Origin: Myrica gale
Lineage: Eukaryota > Streptophyta > Magnoliopsida > Fagales > Myricaceae
Direction of reading: 5' to 3'
Length of the DNA stretch: 64,000 bases
NCBI GenBank assembly: GCA_963930655.1
Contig: OZ005621.1
Coordinates: 14,371,001-14,435,000, forward strand
The notes beneath the pieces were generated by a model, which was not told the DNA's origin, made no database searches, and saw nothing but the letters and a program-made list of their open reading frames with translations. Positions 47,720-59,600 of this stretch are shown piece by piece. The position numbers and the translations under genes are program-made. How positions within the stretch are numbered: the stretch's first letter is position 1; the number at the start of each line of letters is the position of its first letter.

Positions 47720-49304
47720 AGAAGGGAGAAACTGTAGCAAAGAGAAATTGGGAAAAATGGGAGTATAAAATCAGAGGGAAATTTCGAAAAAGGGAGGTAG
47801 TTTATTTTTCATTTTATTTTTCTGCAATCTCCTGCTTTGTTCAAAAGCGATTTTCACACACTTTTAGGGTTTATTTCATTTGAGCATTTTGCAAGTTAGA
47901 GATGATGATGTTTGACTAAGTTTTACGGCTTGGGTTCTACATTTTCTATTGATTTACATGATTTGCTAGACTTTCTGTTATGTTAATTTTATGGGTTTAT
48001 TTAGCTAAGACCGAAAATTGAGGAGGGTAGTTTTATAAATCTCTTGCTCTTATTTCTTATTTTGTTGTTAACACTAGGCACAACAGAATCTTAAATTGAT
48101 CAAAGATTTTCATCTGTTACATGAATTTTGGTTGATGTTTAATGAGGACATTTTATTATAATTTGATTATGTGAACCTATTTTATTTCGTCTACTGTGTT
48201 GGAATATATTTTTAAGTCTTGAAATCATTTAAATGTCATTTTAATCTGTTGATTCACTTAATTTTTAGAAAAACACATAAAATTTAAATGTCATTCATAA
48301 GACAGTTGCAGAGTGGGTGTCGTGTCAACTTGGGTGGCCAACATGGATTACTGGACACGCGGCAACTTCACGAGGCCGCTAACGAGGGCCCTTGCTGTGG
48401 TGGACTTTTTTGCCTTCAGGGAATGGACAGTAAAATTAGAGTTATCTTCTTATTTTTTAATAAGGCAAAATTTAGGGACAAGTTTTTAGTTTGAAAACTC
48501 GAGGCCTATTATGAAAACAATATAAAACCCAAAACATAATGATTTTTTTCTTCTTAAAAAAAAAAAAAAATCCAAACATAAGAATTAAAGAGGTCTTTAA
48601 TTCTAAAATTATAAACTGTGCGTTGCATGTGCCCTCTTGGTGTGTAAAATAACAAGATTAGTTCATTTAAAATTTGTTGATTATGCCCCTGTTGTTATTT
48701 GTATTTCATTTTATGTCTAAAAGGGCTCACATAAATGCATATGTTTGATTTTTGCTTTATTATTCTCTAATTTGACAAAAAATATAAATTAGATTTAAGT
48801 GTTAAAAGTATCAATAAATATATATCACAAAACTAAAGTTGCAATGAACCTTCGATTAGACAAATATTTTGGGTTCCCATACATCTTCTGTGCACTTGTC
48901 TAATTCTTATAGGAATGGTTTAGAATCTATTATAATAAATAGTTTCATGAGCGGAAAAAATGGAGAGAAAAAAATAAAGAGGAAAGAAAATGAATCAAAC
49001 GACAGTGTATTGTCTAAACTTGGAGAAACCGAAACGTAGTTGTTTCACCCGAGCTAGCCACGATTGAGCCTTGGTTAAAGCACAACAAAGGGACGGCATA
49101 TAAAAGACGTACTAGAAAGGGGCAAGCGGAGGAAAAAACCAAAAACCTCTACGCAAAATTGATTTTACATATTCTCATCCACGTATAAACTGTTTTGCAA
49201 GTTCTATAACTTACAAAAAGGAAAATGTAGCACCAAGTTAATTCACGTACAATGACAAAGAAGAGGGGGAACTAACCAGAAAATAATAGGCCAAAGTTCG
49301 AAGC
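47720..49304. other. No gene recognised; downstream flank of the NUA-like gene
   Basis: AT-rich DNA with short frames only. The part nearest 49,300 is presumably the 3' untranslated region and terminator area of the minus-strand NUA-like gene, but I saw no definite polyadenylation signal. Confidence 0.4.
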
Positions 49305-50686
49305 TTAGCCTTGTTCGCCGGATGATTGTCCACGTCCAATGTGTCCACCACGCACACCACGTCCACCTCGAGCACGTGGTGGAGCTCTTCCACGGCCTCT
49401 AGCTGCTGGGGAAGAAACTACACCTAACCTTTTCGCGGCATTCTGCCTAGCCCGCTCAGAAAGATTTATAGTTGTTGAAGTGTTATTTACAGGCGACACC
49501 TGTCTTACCACTTCCGCTTCCGTGGTGACAGTTGAACTAGCATGTCTCGAGACAGGACTACCTTGTTTTGATGTATCAACTTCTGCAGCTGTGCTAGCTG
49601 AAGTACTCTCACCTGGAACATAGAGAGGCTCGGTGACCTGATCCGTCTCCACCCCGATTTGCTCGTTTCCATCACTTGACTTGTCAGAACCCTCAGTATT
49701 CTCTTCAGTCATCTCACCTTCCTCGTTCTTCTCATCATTTAGAACCTCGGGAGAACGAATCTCACCAACCTCCACTGCAGCAGCAACTGGAGTTTCATCC
49801 TCAGCCCTAGCTGGTGAAGCTACTGGCGTTGCAACAGGCTCAGGTTGACCTTCCCCCATTTCTGAGCTCTCCATGTTGGAAGTATCAGCAACCCCCTGAG
49901 CTGTAACATCAGGCACGAGCTCTCCTTCTCTCTCACTTCCAGATTCCAAAAATGACTGTGGGTTATCTGACTCAGCTTGATCCTTTTGCCCCTCATCTGA
50001 TGCCATCTCTGATCCACCTTGTCTATCCAAACTTAATTCTAGGACATTGTTTCCATCATCCTGCAATTCATCTTGACTCGTGCCCTCTAATTGTTGCTCT
50101 TTTGCCATCTCCACTTTATCTCCATTAGTCACAATCTCTTCCTTCTCGGCATCCATTGCTTCCTGAGTCGTACCTTGTGTTAACTCACCAACATCAAAAG
50201 ATTCGTCTGTGGCATCTGGAGTTCCAATAGTTTCCAAAGGAGTGACAAATTGACCTTCAGGACACTCTTGTGCAGGTTCTGAACTTTTAGGCTTCTTCTG
50301 CACTGGTGCTGCCACGTCACTGCTGATATCTCCTTGGATGACCGACTCTTCATGCAACTCAGAAGCGGGTGAAGATGCTGTACGCTTGCGAACCAATGAT
50401 TGGGTTCCTAAAGCAAGATTTCGCCGAGTTTCTGTATCACTAGGACGCGTAGATTTGCCGATGTTACTTCCATCCACCTCTGACATCATCTCCACGTCAC
50501 CCTGTGGCTCTTCAGATATCATAATACGGGGCCTGACTAACTTCCTCCCCCCAGTTTTCCGAGTCTCAACATTGGTCTTGGGCAAAGGTAGTCTCTTCTC
50601 ACTTTCCTCGGATGCTTTAACAGGCAAGCCACTTGTTGTAGGTCCCGTTCGTAAAGGACTAGGGGCTTGAACAGAAACTAATGGAA
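49305..50686 (-). CDS. NUA: NUA-like C-terminal exon (acidic tail with RG-rich end)
   Basis: The terminal exon opens after a CAG acceptor at 50,687 and encodes 459 residues to a TAA stop, without interruption. The order is: a basic stretch (GGRKLVRPR), [13 protein letters not shown], a likely nuclear localisation segment ([11 protein letters not shown]), a long Glu/Asp/Ser/Thr-rich region, and an Arg-Gly tail ([19 protein letters not shown]). This matches the low-complexity tail of plant NUA/TPR proteins, which lies outside the coiled coil. That such a long exon stays open although upstream exons are lost suggests recent truncation or retained function. The antisense frame at 49,339-49,623 is a shadow. 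Confidence 0.85.
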
Positions 50687-53600
50687 CTGCAAAGGGGGAT
50701 CGCAGCTTTCAGAAAGTTGAAACACAAACCTATTTTTTTTTAGCTTTTCTATCTGCACCAATGAAAAACTCAAATATTCTCTAACAGAAATAATTGCAGA
50801 TAGAAAGTGAAATGCAAAACAAGAAGAATGAGAAGGAAAACATTGATGGCAGAGAGAAGTTATGGTGAGGGAGGTTAACAAATTAGAAAAACAATAGACA
50901 AACGGAAAGGAAACCTGCAGCAGCTGGTAATGAAGCATCTGCAACTGAAGAGCTGTCCGTGGGAACACCACGAGCTCCAAGATCACGGAAAACTATACGT
51001 GCTGCTGTTTCAAAATTTTCTACAGCCAATCCATAGGCAGCAGCGAGATCATCCAGGATATTACCAGAAAGGTGTTGAACAACTGAAGTACCCTGAGAAA
51101 AATACATCTTAAGTTCAGCCCTTTTTCGTTTCTTTTCTTTCTTTCTAAGGCCACTCTCAAGTTCAGTTGAAATGAAAAAAATAAGGCAGTTCGAACAATG
51201 TGAAGCCCTTTCTCCTCCCCCTTCTCCACAGCAGTTGATGAATTTAGAACATGGAAACTGAATGCAAAACAGTTGATGAATATACGGCGGGTTAGGGCGA
51301 TTAATATTAAGATCTTCATGAAACAGCAAGGTTGTATAGCGTTTAAATTCCGAAGCCCTTTCTCCTCCCCCTTCTCCACAGCAGTAATAAAAAATAAAAC
51401 TCAAACATACTAGGCTAATAATTATCAGTGTTACCTCTGGCAAAGTGTCTTTCACATGCTTAAGCTTTTGAAGTTCGTCTGAAAGCTGCTTCAATGCGTG
51501 CTTATGCATCTCAAGCTCATTAACGAACTTTGCTTTATCCTAAGATTGAAGAAAAAGGAAATAACAATATATTCAATCACAAATGGAACGGTATAGTAAC
51601 AATCTCAATCAAACAACCAACGACTTTATATGTTGCTTTCGCCATATAAGAGCAAAGAATCCTTTTGTCCTTGAAATGTCTTTTTGTGCCATTTGTAACT
51701 AGAAAGATGATGAGACCAATATGAGAAGATCCAAGAGTCCAAGGGAGTTCCACTCCATTGCTGCCGATAGGGCTGAGGGAGCAGCAGAAGACTAACGGCA
51801 CTTAGCTTTGGGAAATGCAGCAGATCTGATTTTGTTTTAATTAAAAGTCTTTGAATTGGCTTCATTAAGGGTAGTTTAGTAATTCTGTTTTTATTACTAA
51901 AGGGTTCTTTCGATTTTCTGCTAGGGGGATTATGGAAAACGGAAAAATCCAATTGGGGGAGAATTTTGGTGACGATTGTTTTTGGGGCAGACTAGTGGCA
52001 AGAGGCTGTCCAGGTTTCCTTGAGTTTTCTTCGGCCTTTCAAGCTAGCACTACTTTGATTCACTTGGGCCAGGTTAAGATCAATTCCTTGATTTTTATCT
52101 TGAGTTTAATCAACTCAATTCAGTGAGTTTGATTGAATCAATTCTCTATCATCTTCTCTTTCTTGCTGGGTTTTCCCTAAATCCCTAAATTTCCCATTTC
52201 CAATATAGAATAAACCCTAGATCTGAAATTGGAATCCCCAACCCCCAAATTGATCCATATTCTCGTGTGTGCTTGAGATATTGAAGGAGACTATGAACTT
52301 GAGAGCAAAGGGTGGGTAGGGTTTGTTGTTGGATTCTTAACCGGGTCCTCAACAGAAGACCACTGGATTTGAAACGAAACTATTTTTCTTTTTCTTTTTT
52401 TTAATAAGCAAATAATCCATTATATAGCGCAAATGGCAGCTCTCTGGTAAAGGAACATATATGGCTAACACTGAAAACGAAAACCAGTGTCTAAAAGTTC
52501 TAAAAATCCAGTAAGAAGGAAGAGACACAGACATCACCAATATGCCAGCATCAAATCATACAAAGAGCTCAAATTTTAAAAGAAAAAAAAAAATCGAAAC
52601 ACTACTAGTACGCCAATGATTCCTCTCTATAGATAATCCACACTAGGCAAAGAAGAGTTGTGATCCACATGTTGCCTAAATGAACTTTCCAACCAAAATA
52701 GACATCAGTTACATTCTCTAGCATCAGACAATAAAACCCAATGACAAGATCACAGAACACAACTATCAACAACTGAGAAACGAAGTAGAAGGTAAGCTCT
52801 AGGTTCCTCACTGACTTTACACGTATGATGCAAAACTTAAGTATATCTAACATGTCTATCAAAGAATTAAAAGAAAAAGAACCAGTTGCAGCCATCCAAT
52901 TGAAAAGAGATCTTAAAAGGTCAGCTTCTAACTTAGCACAGGACTTTCTGAATCCTAAAAAATGCAAGCACTCCGCTCTCCATAAACACACCAAAGAAGA
53001 TACAAGAAAATGAATTCACAAATCATACTACCACTATGTTTACTAGAGCTCCCATTCCCGAAGCCAACACTACAATCACTATAAAGACAAACGAAGCAAC
53101 GCAATAAGAGAAAAGCAACTGACCACAATTCTATAACCAGGAAACATAAAAAAAAGGTGATTAACAGTCTTTCCATTACCCTACACAGGTGTATACAGCT
53201 TTGTGATTAATTGTAATGCCCACAGAGCAATCGAGAAAAACAGAAAAGATGGGCCTGTAAAGACTTTGGGAACAGAAAAACCATGCAGCACATGCAACAT
53301 CACATTTGACTGCTTGGGCCATATGCCTAGCTGATGAGGACTATTGCACAAGGGTTAAGAGGGAGAGTCGAAAAATCAAGCACCCTCAAAAATCAATTTA
53401 GTAGCTCACACCAAATGGTAAAAAGTTGCAATAAATGACAGAGGCAAGTAAAACCTGCTCGATATTACTATAAGAATCCTTTATTGCCTTCTCATTCTTC
53501 GTACGCCTTTCCTTCTCCTTCCTTAACTCTTCTCTGTGCCTCTCCAAATGTTTCTCCAGAGTCTGGGCAAACGTAGAACAAAGTTAACATAAGATAAAGG

Positions 53601-56600
53601 GAACCAATCTAGTATGGCGAAAATTGTTTGATAAACCTGTATCTTGGTGTCTTTCTCCTCCTTCATGGCCTGTTCACCTGTAGTATCACCTCCTGACCTC
53701 TTTGCTGCAACGCATGATTGAAAAAACAAATTGAGATTTGACTGTTGAATAGTGTTACAAATTTCTATCTCAAAAGATAGGACTACTTGACTACCTTGTT
53801 TCACCTCCTCCAGCTGCCTAGATAGAGATTGATTCTCATTGCTAAGTTCCTCCTTTTCCTTTGCCAGAGTCTCAAACTTCCGCTGCAGGATGAAATAGAA
53901 GTAGTAGGATGAGATAGTAACTAAGCTACAGCCTAAATCCAGTCAATCAGGATAAGAAAATATTGTATGACAACAAATAGGAGATGATACATTTGACTTT
54001 TATCAGCACAATATCCCTCTTTAACCACCTTCATATGAATAAAGGTCTTCCGGTGCTTCTCTACTTCTAGCTTTAAACTAGCCTGCACATATCAACCACA
54101 ATAAGGAACATACAAAGGACAAAGGAAATCCCGAAGCAATATCTGTCTATTAACAACTAGGTTGTGATAATACCTCAACTTGTACAAGGTCATTTATCCT
54201 CTTTTCCCTTTCACTCAGTTCCAATTTGCATTTCGAAAGATCCTCCTCCAGTTTAGATATGGTATCCAGCCTTTCAGCAAGAAGCTTTCCGCTCTCATCC
54301 ATCTGATCATTCTTATCTTTGAGTTTTTCCTGGTGGAAATAACAAAAGAACAAAATAGATGGTGACATGATATACTTGAGAACCAGAGTACTTAATTAAT
54401 GATAGATCTGATAATCGCACAAAATCTGAAGAGTAATGATATTGACTTGCTCACATTTGAATAATTAAACAGAAACCACACTTCGTAAAATAGGCATGGA
54501 TCTCAAATTTATCTACCACAGAAGAAAGAAAAACAGACTGAATCTTAACTATATTCTACCACTCTTATCTGTAAGCAGTCTTCGGAATCATGCATATGCA
54601 TCATATGTGAATCAAATGGCATTTGCGATATCAAATTCACACTGAGGTGAAATTTTAGGGCATCCAAATATAAGAGGCATGAAATTATGGGTTGTTAAAA
54701 TATTAGTAATTCTAGAGCAATACCAAGCATTCCTCAAAATTGTGCTTGTTTTCTTCTCTGAGTTGCATGTTGCTTTCACGAAGTAAGTTCATTTCTCTAA
54801 CCTGCAAGTGCTCTCCCATATGGAGTGATATTATCGAGAGGACGGAGAGGAGATTGGCGAGGTGGAAACGGTGTTATCTCTCCAAGGGTGGTAGAATTAC
54901 ATTGATCAAGTCCACTCTCTCATATCTCCACACTTATTTTTTTGCCCCTCTTTCCTATTCTTGCTGCGGTGGCTACAAGGCTAGAGAAGATTCAGAGGGA
55001 TTTTTTATGGGGAGTGATGATAACATGCAGAAATTTCATCTTGTGAAGTGACAGAAAGTTTATTCTCCTGTTAGATGCGGTGGGTTGGGGCTGCGAAGAC
55101 TTGCTCTATTCAATCGAGCCCTTCTTGGGAAATGGCTTTGGCGGTTGGGGTCGAGTGTGATAGCTTGTGGAGGAAAGTCATCATGGTGAAATATGATTGT
55201 GCTCCGGGTGTGTGGAACACTTTCGTTTGTAATGGCCCTTACGGTGTTAGTCTTTGGAGGTATATTAGCGAAGGATGGGATTCCTTTGCTGAGAACATAC
55301 ATTTTGAGGTGGGTAGTGGCCTGAGGGTATGTTTTTGGAAGGATCGTTGGTGCAGTGAGAGGTCCTTAAAGGATATGTTTCCTTCATTATTCTCTCTTGC
55401 TTACAATAAGGATGCGATGGTGGCGGTCTGTTTGGAGAGGGATTTCGGGCGTTCTTCGTGGAATATTCAGTTTGTTAGGAGGGCTAATGATTGGGAGTTG
55501 GAGGAGTTTTCGTCTTTCTTCTCTTTACTTTACACCAAAGTTTTGAGGAGTCATGTTGTAGATAAGATGAGATGGGTGAGATCCAAGAATTGAGTTTTTT
55601 CGGTGAGATCTTGGTTTCCGTGCCTTGTTGGGGATTTTGATGAGAACCTTGGAGACAGATTTGGAATACTTTGGCCCCGCCCAGGGATCTTTCTTTGTTT
55701 GGGAAGCCACCCATGGTAGTATCCTTACAACTGACAAGCTAAGGAGGGGAGTGGTGTATGTGCTTGATTGGTGCTATCTTTGCAAAAGTGATGGGGAATC
55801 TGCTGAGCATATTTCGCTACGCTCTCTGGTTGCTAGGGATTTGTGGTCCTTAGTGCTTTCTGTGGAAATAATCCCGAGTATATTCGGGAATCAAGGAAAG
55901 AAATAAAATCCCGGATGTTATGGGATAATCAGGGATAGAAAATATTTGGAGATATTCGGTAGTTTTATTTCCAAGATTATTTCCGTATGTATAGATCTCT
56001 CTATAGCACTATAAATAGAGAAGATGCATGTATATCGAATTCAATCAATCAAAGAAGAATTTCTTCATGGTATCGGAGCCAGGTTCTTCATTCGTGGGTC
56101 TCAATGTCTGAATCCACGGTCGACAGTGAAGGACCGGGACTCATTCCCAGATCTGCTCCGGCAACACCATCACTCACCACCATGGGCTCGGCTGGACTTG
56201 AACATTCGTCCTTCCAACTCACGGTGGAAAAACTCAACGGAAAAAACTTCCGTGAGTGGGCTCAATCCCTCAAACTTGTCATTGAAGGCAAGGGAAAAAT
56301 GGGATATCTTATCGGAGAAACGAAACAGCCACCTTCAACTCAACCTACCGACCTCCAAAAGTGGCGGTCAGAAAATTCAATGGTAATCGCATGGCTGGTG
56401 AACTCCATGCAACCATCAATCGGGAAGACATACATGTTCTTACCCACTGCCCAAGATGTATGGGAAGCTGTTCGGGAGACGTATTCCGATGCCGGAGACT
56501 CATCTCAAATCTTTGAGATCAAAACCCGCTTATGGCAAATGAAGCAGGGAGAGCGGGATGTTACGGATTTCTTCATGGAGATGCAGGCTCTCTGGCAGGA

Positions 56601-59600
56601 ACTCGATCTCAGCTACGATGAGGAGTGGACATGTGCTGCCGACAGTACTCGGTACCGGAAAATGCTGGAAACCGAAAGGGTATTCGAGTTTCTCGCTGGC
56701 CTTACACGCGAACTCGATGATGTTCGTAGCAGAATCCTTGGCCGACGTCCTCTCCCTTCCATTCGAGAGACTTTTGCTGAAGTTCGGCGTGAGGAACACA
56801 GACGACAAGTGATGTTGCCGAAGGGTCCACAGTCGCTTGGGTCAAATGCTACGGAAGTCTCGGCCTTGGCTTCTAAAGGCTGGCGGATTGGGCCTGGCCC
56901 AAAACAAAACAAAAAGCCTTGGTGTGACCATTGTCGAAAATCTGGTCACACCAAGGAGACTTGCTGGGAGATTCACGGTAAACCTCCAGATTGGAAGCCC
57001 CGGCAAAGCAACCGTACCCAGGGATATCAGACTACTCTCACACACCCACCAGCAGCCCCTCAGGTCAGCTCTGATGGTCCTTCCAATAGCTTCTCGGCTG
57101 AACAACTGCAACAATTGCAACAGTTATTCTCCACGTTTCATGCCTCTGGTCAGTCTCCCCAAAACCCTGCTTCCGCATCCTTAGCCCACACAGGTAATTT
57201 TTCTCATGCCCTGAGCAGCTCTAGATCCAAACATCCTTGGATCATTGACTCAGGAGCATCCGATCATATGACTGGATCTTACCATCTGTTTTCATCTTAT
57301 TCACCATGTGCCGGAAATCTTAAGGTTAAAATTGCCGATGGCACTCTTTCGTCAGTAGCAGGAAAAGGACGTATTCAACTCTCTGATTCTATCATCCTAG
57401 AGTCTGTTCTTCATGTGCCTAATCTATCATGCAATTTATTGTCCATTAGCCAATTAACCAAATCCTCTAATTGCTCTGCTAAATTCCTTCCCTCTCTTTG
57501 TGTTTTTCAGGATCTATTATCGGGGAAGATGATTGGCAGTGCTAAAGAATATGAGGGGCTCTACTACTTTGACGACGCTTGTGTGAGTGACCACGCGAAC
57601 ACTGTCATTTGTAACTCTGCATCTGTTTCTAGGGATAGTGATCTTTTATTGTGGCATTTTCGCATGGGTCATCCCAATTTTCAATATTTAAGACGATTAT
57701 TTCCTTCTATTATGTCCAATAAAAATTCGTCTGATTTTCAGTGTGAAATATGTGAACTTGCGAAACACCACCGTACCTCATTCCCGACATCTCCATATAA
57801 ACCTTCTCAGCCATTCACCATGATCCATAGTGATGTATGGGGCCCATCTCGTATATTCACTCGCACTCACTCAAAATGGTTTGTCACCTTTATTGATGAT
57901 CATACTCGGTTATGTTGGGTTTATCTGTTAAAAGAAAAATCTGATGTGCGCTCTGTATTTATAAATTTCCATTCAATGATCCAAACTCAATTCCAAACTC
58001 CTATTAAAATTTTGCGCACTGATAATGGCACCGAATATTTCAATTCTATGTTGGGAGATTATCTTCTCCAACACGGAATCGTTCATCAAAGTTCTTGTGT
58101 CGACACTCCCCAACAGAATGGAGTTGCCGAACGAAAAAATAGGCACCTTCTTGAAGTTGCACGTACCTTGTTATTTACTATGAATATGCCTACTATGTTC
58201 TGGGGGGATGCCATTTTAACATCTACATATCTCATCAATCGTATGCCTAGTCGGATTCTCTCTTTTGCCACTCCTCTCCAAAAATTTCAGGCACATTACT
58301 CCACCTCCCGTCTTGACTCAAGTCTTCCTCTCCGAGTTTTTGGTTGCACCGCATTTGTTCACGTTCATGCTCATCATCGTAGCAAATTTGATCCCCGAGC
58401 TATCAAATGTGTCTTCATCGGATACGCTCCTACACAGAAAGGATACAAATGTTATGATCCTTCCACTAAAAAGGTCTTTGTCAGTCTTGACGTTACCTTC
58501 TTTGAAACTACATCCTACTTCCAAAAGCCTTCTCTTCAGGGGGAGCCATTACGTGATGAAGCTCAGTTTTTGGATCTTGATCTCCCTCATCTTCAGCCAG
58601 TTCTTACCACTGATCATGCCAGCCACACTGAACCTGTCAAAATCATCACACACTTGAACTCAGGGGGAGATGCAGCCAAACAAAATGACAGTAGTAAACT
58701 ACTAGTTTATTCACGCAAGCCGAAATCAACAGAAGTGGAGAGCCTCATACCTGCAGCATCAAAAGAATCTGAACCGGTAACAGATCCGACTACCTCTCCA
58801 TCTGCTTCCTCTGATATTGATTTACCTATTGCTCTTAGGAAGCAATCTCGGTCATGTACTCTCCACCCTATCTCAAAATTTATGTCCTATAATGCTCTAT
58901 CTACATCATTTCGTGCTTTTACTGCTAACCTTGACTGTACAGAAATTCCACAAAATATTCATGAGGCCTTGAACATACCCCAATGGAGAGAGGCAGTACT
59001 GGAGGAAATGAGAGCCTTGGAAAAAAACGAAACTTGGGAGGTGATGAACTTACCAAAAGGAAAGAAACCAGTTGGTTGCAAATGGGTATTCACCTTGAAG
59101 TATAAAGCAGATGGGACGATAGAAAGATACAAAGCCCGCCTGGTTGCCAAGGGATATACACAGACTCAGGGCATTGACTTCACAGAAACATTCGCACCAG
59201 TGGCAAAGTTGAACACAATCCGAGTTCTCCTGTCTGTTGCAGTCAACTCAAATTGGCCACTTCAACAGTTAGATATAAAGAATGCTTTCCTCAATGGAGA
59301 ATTAGAAGAAGAAGTCTTCATGACAATGCCCCCAGGATTCTGCAGAACTGGAGAAGAAGATCGAGTATGCAAGCTTAAGAAGTCTCTATACGGCCTTAAG
59401 CAGTCACCAAGAGCATGGTTCGATAGATTTGCCAAAGTGGTGAGAAATCAAGGATATCAGCAAGGCCAGTCAGATCACACGATGTTCTTCCGGCAATCTG
59501 AAGACGGAAAGAAAACCATTCTGATTGTGTATGTTGATGACATCATCCTCACTGGAGATAATATAGAAGAAATGGAGAGACTGAAGAAAGTACTAGCCAC

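Noticed and set aside
49339..49623. Plus-strand ORF opposite the NUA tail
   Set aside because: Antisense shadow of the Arg-Gly and acidic coding sequence of the C-terminal NUA exon.
55987..56103. Start of the copia polyprotein at the ATG in the 5' LTR
   Set aside because: It lies upstream of the TATA box and expected transcript start; the ATG at 56,104 follows the primer-binding site.
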